From Mortierella sp. BCC40632 (lineage: Eukaryota > Mortierellomycota > Mortierellomycetes > Mortierellales > Mortierellaceae): 64,000 nt of DNA. The position numbers and the translations under genes were made by a program. This document shows, piece by piece, positions 10,390-22,323 of the stretch. The DNA lies in assembly GCA_011634665.1 (NCBI GenBank), contig WAEK01000007.1, forward strand, positions 203,501-267,500, read 5' to 3'. The notes beneath the pieces were generated by a model. The model was not told the origin of the DNA. It did no database searches and saw only the letters and a list, made by a program, of their open reading frames with translations. Position 1 is the stretch's first letter, and each line of letters opens with the position of its first letter.

Positions 10390-11219
10390 ACTAAGGGTAC
10401 CTCTTCGTTTGGTAAACGCCACACCAAGTCGCACACTTTGTGCCGTCGGTAGGTGGACAAGGCCTAGTTTGTTGAGAGGTTGCTTGTTGGTCAAGGGCCA
10501 GTAGTTTGCCCATTTTAACTTGGCTACAGGACTAACTCTGGATACTCTCCCTTCCCTCTCTTCAATTATGTTTCTCTAGCTGCGGTCGTCGTTCCTTCCA
10601 CAACCAGAAGAAGACCTGCGCTCAGTGCGGCTACCCCGCTGCTAAGCTCCGCTCTTGTAAGGATACTACCATTTTTTTTTATTTTCCTTTTTTTTTTTTC
10701 GCCTTACGATCACCATCCTCCCCGCCATATTTCTTTTCGTCCTTTTTTTCAAGGCAGCAAAATCGGGATGTTTTTATGACATGGACATGGGATAATGCAA
10801 TGCCAATGACGATATTCTCTATGAATGATCTCTGGAGGAAGTGGGAGATAGAGAGTGAGAATATGATCGTGTTTGTTGCTTGATCAGCTCGACATTAAGC
10901 ACAGGACTCATTCTTTTTGCACTGGAGACGAGTTTTTTTTTACTGGATCTCCTATCACTTCTACAGTTATTCCTTGACATTCATAATGTCGGACCGGAAG
11001 GGGCCAAAACCGTTTGACAAACAAAGGCAAATCTTCTAACTCATTGGTTGTTCATTTTCTCTCTCTATGATACTAGTCAACTGGAGCGTCAAGGGCAAGC
11101 GCAGAAAGACCACCGGTACTGGCCGCATGCGCCACTTGGCCGATGTCAGCCGTCGCTTCAAGAACGGTTTCCGTGAGGGCACCCAGGCCAAGAAGCAGGT
11201 CAAGGCTGTTGCCGCCTAA
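10390..11219 (+). CDS. RPL37: 60S ribosomal protein eL37 (first exon not located)
   Basis: Small zinc-binding protein of the large ribosomal subunit. Exons 10390-10448, 10580-10656 and 11077-11219 encode residues 2-93, with GT-AG introns in consistent phase. The start '[20 protein letters not shown]' is the universal eL37 N-terminus minus Met, and the zinc ribbon is formed by Cys-Arg-Arg-Cys and Cys-Ala-Gln-Cys. '[14 protein letters not shown]' and '[16 protein letters not shown]' complete the match. An intron directly after the ATG is common in ribosomal protein genes, which explains the missing first codon. The second internal intron is 420 bases. An AATAAA signal is at 11306-11311. Confidence 0.95.
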
Positions 11220-11305
11220 ATGACGGACGTCCTTCTGTTCCCCTTGAGTCTCTCTCCCCCTCTCCTTACCTACACTAAGACGGAAAAGACTTCGATTTGA
11301 AGACA

Positions 11306-11311
11306 AATAAA
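11306..11311 (+). terminator. eL37 poly(A) signal
   Basis: AATAAA 87 bases after the eL37 stop codon, in the expected position for 3' end formation. Confidence 0.7.
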
Positions 11312-11997
11312 GCCTTCGCAGCCCTACGCGAGGAGAATCTGGTTTTTTTCCTACGTTCTCTTTGGCCTTGCTTTCCCCTTCCTTTCCTACAGGGGATCCT
11401 GCCTTCCATGGAATGAACAGTAAACGGTCAATGTTGTTGTTGCAACCTTGATCCTTTTGCTACCTATGGCCATTGCAGGTGTGGTCTCTGATCTTTTTTA
11501 CTGGGTCCTTCAAAGCCCGATGTGGCCCAAACGTCTTTTGGACAAGACGGAAGAATGGTGTGAAATTGTGTGTGAGTGAGTGTGTGAATGTGAAAGTATG
11601 CAGGATGAAGGCGTTGTGCAGCGGCATAACGGAAGCGATTCATCCCTGGGGCAGGCATGCAGGATAGATCAGGAGTCGGGCGTCTCTAGAAAACAAAAGA
11701 AAAGTGAGCAAGAGAGAGAGAGAGAGAGAGAGAAAGTGTGTATGTGAATGGGTAAGGTAAGCAGAGGAAAGGTTGGAGGATTGTCCACAAGAGAGGCGCC
11801 ATGCCCCTGTTCAGGATAACATCATCCGATATGGCCATCCGCACGGCTTGGCGGCTTGACTAGCCGGGGCCCACTCTTTTTCTTCTAATGCCGTGCGGCG
11901 AGAAGGCGAGGGCCAAAGGGCCGTTCAATTACACATTCGGGGATGGAGGGGGCAAGGGAGCAGTCACTTCTGCGTTGTCAGCAGAGGCCAGAGTCAG

Positions 11998-12036
<39 letters not shown>

Positions 12037-12408
12037 TGTGTGTGTGTGTGTGTGTGAGAAAAAAAAAAAAAAAAATCTGTGTCGTCAGATTTGTCTGGCA
12101 AATGTTTTCCTGGCGCTCTCTCTCACCTTCTTTCTCTCTCTCTCTCTCACCTTCTCTCTCTCTCTTCACCTGCATCTACATTTCAGCAATCATCCAAAGA
12201 GCTCCTCTCATTCTTACTCTCATTCTCTTATCGTTCCTCCCTCCCCACTACCTTCACTCCTCCTCTTTACCTGATCATCCCCGTGCCCGACTCGTTCATC
12301 CTCGAGGTAACACTTCTTCATGCTCTGTTCTGCCGCCACTGTCATTCATGTCCAGCACAGCTCTAATTTCAATCTCAACTCTGTTCAGGCCTTCACGTCT
12401 CTGTGACC
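11312..12408. other. Intergenic and leader region before the Zn2Cys6 gene
   Basis: No gene is supported. There are GA repeats at 11710-11733 and 12004-12032 and a (GT)n stretch at about 12036-12056. A long CT-rich stretch at 12115-12260 is typical of a fungal 5' leader upstream of the ATG at 12409. Confidence 0.55.
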
Positions 12409-14839
12409 ATGAGCATTCAACCTCAGCAGAACCAGCCGCTTCCACTTGTCAAGGACGAGCAACTAGGCCAGCACGATCCTGTCTCCCTGTCTGCCGCCAG
12501 CGCCTACTCAACACAACCACAACAGCCGCCACCGCCGTCTCATCTGCAGTCGTCTGCTTATGGCTCGCCTCAACAACAACAACACCAGCAGCAGCAACAG
12601 CAGCAGTCCTATGCAAGCTACCAGAACTCGGCCGCTAGCTCTCTAGCCTCGTTCTCGGCTCTGTCGTCCAACCCTTATAGCCTCAACAGCCATCTTATGG
12701 GCCTTAGTGTGAATAGCGGCTCGGCCCTGCAGGGCGCTTCCGTTGGATCGGGTATCCTTGGCGCAGGTAACATCAGCGGGTCGACAACACCGGCTATGCC
12801 TCATGCTTCAGCGCCTTCGTCGCCCTCGCTCAGTCACCTCCAGTACAACAGTGCTTCGGGATCTTCGCACTATGCTGGGTCACTCTATAGCCAACCACCA
12901 CCCTCCACCCAATCTCTGTACTATAGTCATTCCTCACCACAACAGCACCCACCACAGCAGACCGCTCAACAGCACCAACAAACGACTCATGTGCCCGTGT
13001 CCACAAGCAGCCTCACCGCAAGCTTCTACCCAGGCTCACCACCTCAGCCGCAACAGCAGCAGCATCAACAGCAGCAACCAGCACAGGCGCAGCAGGCTTA
13101 CCCACGCCAACCAACCCAGTCGAGTTCTCACTCTCAATATGGAACTATGCCGCCAGCACCGATTCGTCAGCAACAGCAATCACAGCAACAGCAGCAATAC
13201 GCGCCGTTGGTGCCGCCGTTGTCCGATGCTCAATATGCACAGTATCGCCAGCTGTTGGGCTCAGCGCTCAGCTCGGCTGCCTCGACGCCCTACCACTCGA
13301 ACCAGTCAACGCCTTACAGTTCTATGCCTGGCTCACCTAACTTGGAGTACCAGCAACTCGCTGACCCTAACATGATCCAGAAACCAAAGCGTCGTCAGGT
13401 CAAGAATGCATGTGGTAAGTAGGGAAGGAGAACTGAGGGTGTGAAGAAGAGGAGGGTCAAGCGTCACATCCACGAGTCGAAGCGGTTGGAGCCGTTTTCC
13501 ACGACTGGTCTGAGTAAATGACTCACCTGGGTGAAGTGAGATGGGGTGAGGTTGTAAGGAGAGAGAGAGGGGAGAAGCAAGACCCTAAGGCGAGAAATAT
13601 TGCCTGACAAGACGAGACGAGGCATGTCGTGGGAGAGGCAGAGACGAGAGAGAGCATGGGGTGGGATGTACTGGTGAGCACATATTTTTTTTCTGTGGGC
13701 CTTCTAAGAGAGAGCGTGGCATGCTCTCGCTGGTCCCCCAAGCCTTGCACGTTGTTGTCGAGGGAGGAGAGAGAGAGAGAAGGGGAACACCACATTTGCT
13801 TTGGCTGTCTGTCCAGAGTCTTCCAACGAGGCACTAAAGGAGAGGGCCAGTGCTGCTATTCCTGTGGGCGTCATTGGCCCTGGGAAAAAGCGGGTGGTAC
13901 ATGAGCGTTTTAAGATTTGGGTCATGATTGACAGGTGGAAAGAGAGAGAGAAAGAGAAGGGGCAGCAGGAAAGAAAGAGAGAGAGCCAGGGTACTGGTCC
14001 CTGATGTGGGTGCCAAACGTTCTAGAGTATCGTACCATGTACATACTTGCCTTGCGGGACCGCGCGCTCTGTCCTGTTGCCGTCCAGTCCTGTTGCCGCC
14101 ATCAAAGCGTCTTGAGACTGAGTCTGCTCGCATGGCCTCATCGGCCGATTCGTGCACGCAATATCAACTCTCTTGCTCGCTCGTTCACGAATACCGTTGC
14201 TTGAGTACCTTCGATACTAATGCTCTCTTGCCAATTGCTCTCAATCAAACTGTAGTCAATTGCCAGAAGGCCTGCAAGAAGTGCGACGAAGGAAGGCCGT
14301 GCGCCCGTTGCATCAAGTATGGACTGACCGAAACTTGTGTTGACTCGACTCGCAAGGTGCGCAAAAAGGGTATCAAGCGTGGGCCCTACAAACGCAAGCT
14401 CCAGGCTCCCCAGCTCGGTTCTGCCTCGGCCTCAACCACGCCCATAATGAGCCATGCGATCCTCGCAGCACCACCAACAGGATATATGTCCGAGCCAGTC
14501 TCAGCACTCAACAGCCCTACTCAATCGCACATGCTTCCGTTCACGTCGACAGCCATGAACCACTTGCAGAACCAGTTTGATCTTGGAGGATACGATGGGG
14601 GTGTAGGCCATGGTAGCTATGCGTTCCATCCTCACCGGATGGATAATGCCTATGTTCAGCCGTACACGGCCACATCGACGGCAAGCACCACTAGCTATGC
14701 GGGCGCCAACCCACTCTACACAACCCCATATGGTTTCAGCACTGGCACTGCCACTTCTACGACCTCCAACGCAGGGACGATCCCCAACGTCTCTAATAAT
14801 ATGGGTACTGGCAGCGGCAGCATCGGCAACTTTTCATGA
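12409..14839 (+). CDS. Gln-rich Zn2Cys6 transcription factor
   Basis: Two exons, 12409-13414 and 14256-14839, give 529 residues. The intron (13415-14255, 841 bases) uses GTAAGT and 'CTGTAG' and splits the zinc cluster between its first cysteine (Cys335) and the next residues. Joined, the six cysteines at about 335, 338, 345, 351, 354 and 363 follow C-x2-C-x6-C-x5-C-x2-C-x8-C, with an additional cysteine at 342. A basic linker ('RKVRKKGIKRGPYKRK') follows. Upstream are long Gln/Pro/Ser-rich activation-like regions with Gln runs near residues 45-70 and 190-270; downstream is Ser/Thr/Tyr/Gly-rich. No fungal-specific middle homology domain is seen. Family role: sequence-specific DNA binding in the nucleus; the target is unknown. 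The start at 12409 ('GACCATGA') was preferred as the first ATG in frame. Confidence 0.88.
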
Positions 14840-16218
14840 TCCCCCCCCTCTCCAAAAAAAGAGGAAAAAAAAAATAGCAACTGGACCAAGCAATTGGGTG
14901 ATGTAATTAGGGACGGGGGGGTTGTGTATTAGGAAGACGGGGGAAGAGGTAGTCAGATAGTCAAAGTAGAGATTCGCAGCGTTTTTTTTTTTTTTTTTTT
15001 TTTTTACACGTGCAATGACCCACACTCAATATCGCCACTTGCATCATCAGCACCAGCACCAGCACCAGCACTAGCAACAAAAAAAAATCTAACAAAAAAA
15101 AAAAGTCAAAAGAAAAAAGAAAGAAAAAGAAAAAAAAAGAAAAGAAAAGACAAAACAAAGACAAAACAAAGAACAAAACAAAGACAAAAACAAAAAAAAA
15201 AAACAAAAAAAACTACACACACTACAAAAAAAAAAAAAAAAAAAGACTACACTTGTTTGTTTCTTTTATTTTTTATATTCTGTTTTTTTTCTTTTTTTTT
15301 ATTATCTGCATTTAATAAAAGCGCAACTTGTACTTTGACGAGAACTGCTCATGTGAAGTCGTAAAGGATGAGGTAGAAGGGGGCTGATGGGAAAGGAAAA
15401 GACGATGATGATAGAAGCAAAAACAGCGCCCTTTCTCTCTCTCTCCATCCCTCCGGATCAAAGTATGGGCCACTGACAAATAATAATAGTAAAAAAAAAA
15501 AAAAAAAAAAAAAAGGTTCTACCCTACCACTATTTACCAATGACGAAAGACGTGACGAGGACCAGGCCGAAAAGGAAGACAGAAGGGGCAAAAAAAAACA
15601 ACGGATCAGACTGACAAGGACAAGGTCGGAGTCAAAACCCAACGGAAAAAAGCGGTCTGACCAGATGACTTTTTTCATTTTTCCTGTTCTGGTTCATCCT
15701 TTTTGACGACAATAATAATAAAAAGCCAGGTCAATAAACAGCCTTGTTAGGAGAGATCATGGCAATATATCGCCAAAAAGAAAAAGGAGATGAAGAAGAA
15801 AGAGTTCTATTGTTTGCAGAGCTTTTAAAAAAAAAAAAAAAAAAAGAGAGAGATAAAATGTAAAGAACGATCGAAACGAGTCCAGTATAATCTAATAGTG
15901 ATGGTCCTTGGATAATGCGAAGCTCCTTTGACCATATTCCCGCTTGGATACTCGCAAGTTGTTCATTAAAAAAAGAGAGAGAGAGAGAAAGGGAGAGAAG
16001 GAGAGAAGAAGGAGCAGCAGATGATGGATGGAGAGGTGGGATCAGGGCGAAGAAAGTTGCAAAGAATAAAGAAGAAGAAAAAAAAAAGGTACTGACAAAA
16101 CGTTGTGGCTGTGGTGGTGATGTTGGGGATTGGTGGGAGGGGTAAGAGATGTCCTGAGATATCATGAATGGTGAGAAGGAAAGTGGAGGCTAGCTCCTAA
16201 AAACTCCCGCCCTTTTCT
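14840..16218. other. Convergent intergenic region, very A-rich
   Basis: The region separates the Zn2Cys6 stop from the stop of the complex I gene on the other strand. It holds runs of A or T (for example T at 14982-15005, A at 15491-15514, A at 15827-15845), a GCACCA trinucleotide-like patch near 15052-15070 and many AAAG/AAAC units. AATAAA occurs at 15314-15319. I see no coding sequence. Confidence 0.6.
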
Positions 16219-19127
16219 TTAAGCATGGGCCTCAATCTTAAACTCCGAGTCCTCTGGACGGTGGGTGCCCTTGTTGAATGCAATTGAGCACTTGGCCATC
16301 GTTGACGAAGCACGGGTGATAGAGTCAGTCATGTAGTAGTCCTGGATCACTGGCGTCAATGCCGACTTGGCACTCTTGGCTCCAGACTTGTTCAATGTCG
16401 ACAGACCCAAGGAAGCAACAGCAACCGATGAGGGCTCAATCACGTTGTAGCTAGCAAAGTGGGGAGCAATGTCCTGGAGACGCTCGCGAACAGCGTGGAC
16501 ATCATCATAGGGCAAGGTTGCGCCAGCAACCTCGGACAAGGCACGGATAATCTTCCAGTCCTCACGAGCAGCACCAGGTGGGGTCACGGCAGCGCGAGTC
16601 ATCTGGGGACGACCCTCTGTGTTGACGTAGGTGGCGCTCTTCTCTGTGTAGGTTGCTCCAGGCAAGATCACATCGGCATACTGGGCACCGACATCACCGT
16701 GGTGGCCCTGGTAGACGACAAAAGCATTCTTGGGAATGTCCTCGGGTGAGATCTCATCGGCCTCAAGCAAGTAAACGAAAGAGGGGGTAGAGGCCTCCTT
16801 GGCTCCCTGGGGAACGAATCCGATATCATATGCAGCAGCACGGCTGGCGGCGCGCTGGAGCACGTTGTAGCCGTTCCAGTTCTCCTGGAAGAACTTGTCC
16901 TTGTGCTGGTCAACAATCTTGGAGACAGACGAGAAGACATACTCGCTATCAGGCAAATCGTTGACACCGCTACCAACAATGATCATGGGGTTCTTGGCAG
17001 AGGCGAGCTGGGCAGCGAAGGGGTGCGAACCAGAGATGACATCCTCGAGGGCGGAGGTGTCTGCTCCAATGTGTTCATAGTCATAGGTCAAGTCAACGGG
17101 AGCACCAACGACTCCGACGTTGAGGCCATTATAGACAAAGGACTTGCGGATACGAGCGTTCATGACCGTAGCCTCATGGCGAGGGTTCGTGCCAATCAAG
17201 AGGAGGGCATCAGCCTGCTCAATACCGGCAATAGTCGAGTTCAACAAGTAGTTGGAACGGAAGTCAGCGCCGTGGGCGGGAGTATCCTGACGACGGTTAT
17301 CGACTGTGACATTCTCGGATCCCAAAGCGTTGACAAGATCCTTGAGCGAGACCAGAGACTCGGCATCAGCCAACTGACCGGCAATGGCCTTAATGTTGGA
17401 GCCAGATGCCTTCATCTCTGAAGCGACCTTCTGAAGAGCATCACCCCAGGTGGCGTTGACAAAGGTGTCGCCCTTGCGGATCATGGGCGTAGTCAAACGC
17501 TGGGTCTTCAAACCATCGTAGGCAGAGCGGGTTCTGTCCGAGATCCACTCCTCGTTGATCTCCTCGTTCAAGCGAGGAAGGATACGCATCACCTCGACTC
17601 CACGGGAATCAACGCGGATGTTGGATCCCAGAGCATCAAGGACATCGATCGACTCTGTGTTCTTGAGCTCCCATGGACGAGCGTTGAAGGTATAGGGCTT
17701 GGAGAGAAGGGCACCGACTGGGCAGACATCGGCCAAGTTTCCAGACATCTGTGTTGGGAGTAGTCGGGTGCGAAAGGATTAACCAAATGAAAGAGTGTCC
17801 AGTGTGCAGAGGATGAGTGAGTCCAGAATTGAGCATTGTCCCGAAGAATTTGTTGATCCAGTTGTATAGTGTCCAAAAGCAGCAAAGAGGAATATGAAGG
17901 ATTGATCAGTAAGTGTGGTCGGTAATGCAGCATGTCCAAAGTAAAGTAAAGGAGCGTAGAAAAAAGAAGAAAATAATTGGTTGTCCTACCTCCGAGTTCA
18001 TGGACTTTTCAATATAGGTGCCGATCTGCATATCGTTACCACGTCCAGAGGTACCGAGGTCCTGGAAACCAGCAACCTCGTTGGCGAAACGAACGCAACG
18101 TGTGCAGTGAATGCAACGAGTCATGGTGGTCTTAATCAAAGGTCCCAACTCCTTGTCCTCAACAGCACGCTTGCCAACCACCTCAGTGAAACGACCACGG
18201 TCGGAACCATAGCGGACGGACTGGTCCTGAAGATCACACTCTCCTCCCTGGTCGCAAATGGGGCAATCCAAGGGATGGTTGGCGAGCAAGAACTCCATGA
18301 CACCCTCGCGAGCCTTCTTGACCAAATTCGAGTCGGTCTTGATCTTCATTCCTGGCATGACGGGGAAAGCGCACGAAGCAACGGGCTTGGGCGACTTTTC
18401 AACCTCGACAAGACACATACGACAGTTTCCAGCAACTGACAGGCGCTCGTGATAGCAAAAGCGTGGGATGTGGACACCAGCCTTCTCACAGGCCTGGATG
18501 ACAGCGGATCCAGACTCAACCTTGACAGCCTTGCCATCAACAAAGACCTCGACCTCATCCTTCAGGACAGCAGAGGTTCTGAAGTGTCGAGGAGCTATTT
18601 GCAGGTGCAATTGAAGACGGTGTGGAGTTGATTAGAGGCAAGAAAATACAACAGTTATTCGCAGTGGTGACGCGATATACAAAAGTGTAGGCGAGACGAC
18701 GCGCTCATCAGGCAAACGATGACCAAGAGTCATCTTGGCTGTGTGGAGATGAAGTAGGATGCTCAGCGTCTCGGAGACAGGGTCTGATCATACAGCTCGG
18801 AGTCAGGATGTACTAGATGTTGTGAATCCGGAAAGACCGAACAGGGTGGCGATCGGGTCGGATTTGTGTTTTCCGGCGATCGAATCCGAGGGACCTGACT
18901 GCGGGATGAGTATCCCTCCAGGTGCGCGTCCAGATCCGGACGGAAGCTTATCCATGAAGGAAAAAAGAGATGGCGTGGTCCTGATCGATCAACCAGCAGT
19001 GTCCTGTAAATCCGAAGCCAATGTCAACGAGAAGAGAGGGTCAAAGAGAGAGAAAAAAGCCGATGGATTTGTTACCTCCAATAGAACGAAGCCCGATCCG
19101 GCTTGTTTTTGACAGTGCGCGCAACAT
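16219..19127 (-). CDS. NADH:ubiquinone oxidoreductase 75/78 kDa iron-sulfur subunit (NDUFS1/Nuo78)
   Basis: Largest peripheral-arm subunit of mitochondrial complex I, passing electrons along several Fe-S clusters. Minus-strand exons 19076-19127, 17990-18594 and 16219-17748 join in phase to 728 residues, the normal family size. The N-terminus ('[17 protein letters not shown]', then '[11 protein letters not shown]') is a basic, Ser/Arg-rich mitochondrial presequence. A 2Fe-2S ferredoxin-like domain carries '[17 protein letters not shown]'; a His-x3-Cys and CxxC set in '[14 protein letters not shown]' and the 4Fe-4S motif '[11 protein letters not shown]' with 'DVCPVGAL' follow. The rest is the molybdopterin-oxidoreductase-like domain without cofactor residues. 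Presence of complex I excludes Saccharomyces-type yeasts. Confidence 0.96.
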
Positions 19128-19510
19128 TGTGTATGTGTATGAGCAGATGGGGATATAGATGGGGAGAGAGGGGGAGGTGGGGGAGAGAAACCAAAAAAAA
19201 AGAGAGGAGGAGGTGGGTGGGGTAGTGGTGATGACGATGGGCGACGACAGGCAAGAGTGGGGAGGGAAGAAGGCGAAATGGGATGTTCGGCCGAAATGTT
19301 CGCTGCTCCAAAATCGTCGCTCGACTCCTCCCTTCGGCGGACGAGAGTGTTTTCTCCGAGACTTGGACTTCCAAAAAAAAAAACATCGTCTCTGTAGATC
19401 TCGGAGATGCATCTCTTAACAAATTCACGCCACCAATAATTTTTACTAAGGTTTGCTGCTGTTCTTTCCCACCTGCACTTGGGTGGCTCACATGTACACC
19501 AGAAGTTCTT
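19128..19510. other. Complex I gene upstream region
   Basis: Purine-rich on the plus strand (pyrimidine-rich on the coding strand), with (GA)-like stretches at 19160-19215 and no supported gene. It holds the promoter of the minus-strand complex I gene and the 3' side of the channel pseudogene. Confidence 0.5.
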
Positions 19511-21650
19511 CTACATCGATGAATACGCTCCATTGGAAGTCTTGGCCTTGAGCATGGTAATGACTGCACCAAGACTCTCATTGAGCTCTTTGTTCTGCTG
19601 CTTCACCAGTTGCTCCAATGTCTGAATTTGATTCTGCAATAACACAACCTCCCCACGAGACTGAGTCAGTTCCTTTTGAAGCTCTTCAAGCCGAGCAGTG
19701 GCCAGGTCACTCGAGAGATGTTGACACGTTTTAGCTGCTGAGGCGTCTCCTCCTACTTGCGCTGTTAGTCCTGTGGCAGCCAACGTCGGCGAGTCTATGC
19801 TTTGGGTAACCGAGACTGAGGTTGATGCCGCAGCCATGGTCTTGACAGGGCCTATTGAGTCATGGACTGCTTTCCGTGGAACCGAGGATCGTAGAATGAA
19901 CTGAGGGTGGATAGGACCATTGTCTCCTTTGATACCGCTCTCAGCGCTCTTGACAAACTCTTCATCACCATCGAAATACTCTGCTTCATATGACCGCACT
20001 TTTTGGATAGTAGCCGAGTAGAAGATACGCTCTGGGAACCAGTTATGAGTCTCGCGGAACCCTGTGAGGATAGAGCGCGCAAGACGCGCGTCGTTGTGGT
20101 GAGTACTTTGGTCTGCCAGTTAAAATTGCATACGGTAACTATTTCAGTGTCGCAGGGTCAGTAACTGCATACCTGGAATCGTGAATGATATATCCTCGGC
20201 GGTTTCCACCACTCTCAGCCTTGTCTCGAGCCATACTAGGCGCCATGTCTCGTCGCCATCATTGAAGGCCTTGTTGATAAGTGCTAGTGTCAAGGCAGCA
20301 GAAAGGCACGAGGAAGAAAGAGTGTTATCAGTGAGCAAATGCAAAGTGTTTCAGGTGAGGTATCTTCGTATTGACCTGCCTTGCGTGGTATAGGAGTCGA
20401 TCTTACCAATCAGTACATTCATCATCAGGATGACAGTAAAGAAGAAAAACACAATCATCATAACTTGGAAAGCTCTCTTGTTAGGGTTCAAATCGTCTGC
20501 GATCTGATCATACCGACCACCCTGGAGACATAATATGAGGATAAGGAGTGACACAAGTACGCCAGGAAACAGTGAGTATCGAAAGATGGGCATCAAGCGG
20601 TTCTCCTGGTGCTTCTATTTATGATTAATTTGTGGATGCAGGTCTCTTACCATGAAGAAGTAGACTGCTGTGAAGGCATCGAAGAAGTGGAAAGGGAACT
20701 TTGTATCGGTGTTGATGTTTTCACATTCTGTGGAGGCTCACCCATGAAGCAAATGTAGGATGGCAATGGTGAAGATAATGACACCGAATGCAAAGATGAA
20801 GAAGAACACCCTGATCTTGGAAATGGCTTGGGTGATGATGGTCACGAAGTAGCATACGCTCTTGAGGACACGGAGTTCGAACAGCTGTTGTGTAGAGTTT
20901 GAGGAGATCGCAGGTCCGCGAGAGAAGAACGGTTATCAAATGAACTGAGACCGAGATATTCATGTCAACAGCGTGCAAGGAAAGCGAGCTACTACTTACG
21001 AAATGGAGAGCAATAAAGATGGTGGTGAAACTGAACAGTGCCACGTTGAGACCCTCCACAGGAGAAGCTGATGGACTGGCTATTAAATTGAAACTAGCTG
21101 CAAGGGCCAGTGAGAATGTCAACACATTAACTATGTTGTACCTAGCCTTGGTGGGTCCAATGAGAGAGAAAGAGGAGTGTTTAGAATGGTTCACGCGCCA
21201 AGGTATAGAAAGTGTAGAGTCAAAGTGAAAGTAAGAAAGAGAAAAAGATCGACTGTTAACTTGCTGCGTGTAGCGTCTCTTGTCTCGAATGAACTAGTAC
21301 AGTTCCAGATAGAGATATATGACTGACATCAACGCAACTACAATACACGCGATTCTCTGAGTCTCAATGAATGTGTTGTGGATCTGAGAGACGACAACAA
21401 AGAGTACCATCCCACAATAGAAGCATTGACTGATGAACCGGAGGAGCCAGTAAGCGAAATCGGACATGGTCTTTTTTTGTGAAAAGACTGAAGAGGGGAG
21501 GGTGGGTCCATGGTGGAGTGCGAGTGAGATGGTCTTGGCTCGGATCCTCTCAAGAGATCAGATGTTCCATCGCTGGAAGTGAAATTAAACGGATCAAATA
21601 TTGGAGACACCCCTACCATTTGTATGCAATCAGTGTGACTATTCAAGTGC
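19511..21650 (-). pseudogene. Truncated and nonsense-bearing copy of the ion-channel gene
   Basis: This segment is a tandem partial copy of the channel gene at 22324-28397, with exon order and most splice sites kept. Homologous blocks cover S1-S2, S3-S4, S5-pore, S6 ('VMMIVFFFFTVILMMNVLIG'), the post-S6 helix ('INKAFNDGDETWRLVWLETR') and a longer C-terminal coiled coil, ending at 19511. The N-terminal beta-rich and propeller exons are absent: similarity fades at about 21640, just after the shared 'GCATACAAATG' exon end. Two in-frame stops are present where the full gene has sense codons: TAG at 21294-21296 (Gln in the intact copy) and TGA at 20738-20740 (Cys). The donor after S2 is GC instead of GT. 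An ATG at 21465-21467 with good context opens a short S1-S2 frame. I infer a pseudogene; the 3' coiled-coil exon remains open. Confidence 0.8.
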
Positions 21651-22323
21651 TTCAAAAGTGATTCACGGTACTTGTAGATTGGATCCTACTGGCAGGCTAT
21701 CGACTAGATATTTATTGATGCTACATCAGACTCGTCCGAGTAGTGCAAGATAGTGAACAAGCACGAGGGGAAACGACTCGCGCCGCTTGGCAGGTACGCT
21801 GTTAAACTGATTTGGGAAAGGAGAAAAGGGGGCCAGACTAAGTATTCAAACTAACGGATCGAAAAAGAAAGAAGGAAAAAAGAACTGTCTTTATAAAAAT
21901 GCTGTAGAGGGGTACCTTTTATGCCCCCCTCCCCCGAATAGGACTCAAAAGACCAGAAGATCTTCCAAGCGCATTTACTACACTATATTAAAAGAAAGCA
22001 GCAGCAATATCAGTCACTATGGCCAACTGCTACAAAAGTGAAAGTAAGAACGACTGCAGAGGAATGTGAAGTGATGAAGACAGTTGAGTTGCAAAACATC
22101 TGGTACTCAGCAGGAACAAGGTGGAATGAAAAAATGGTACCAATGTTCTAAGACCGACTGGTAGTGACGACGAATGAAAAAAAAAAAAAAAAAAGTCTGA
22201 TTGATAGAGAGCACAAAAGTATAGGCTGCATATTGGGATGGCAAGTCGTGCGACTCTCACTGGAGCAGTGAAAACAAATGTATTTTAATGGATTTTGAGA
22301 TCTTGATGAACTTTCGGCTGGGC
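21651..22323. other. Spacer between the two channel copies
   Basis: No supported gene. It contains a short A-run at 22178-22195. I looked for remnants of the propeller exon in the minus direction and saw none that could be aligned by eye. Confidence 0.5.

Noticed and set aside
11312..12408. (GA)n and (GT)n-rich frames upstream of the Zn2Cys6 gene
   Set aside because: Low complexity only; the CT-rich part looks like a transcript leader.
20351..20596. Reading the decayed channel copy straight through the pore-S6 junction as coding
   Set aside because: The equivalent stretch in the intact copy ends in TAG directly before the pore Gly-Gly codons, and removing it as one intron restores the continuous pore motif in both copies.
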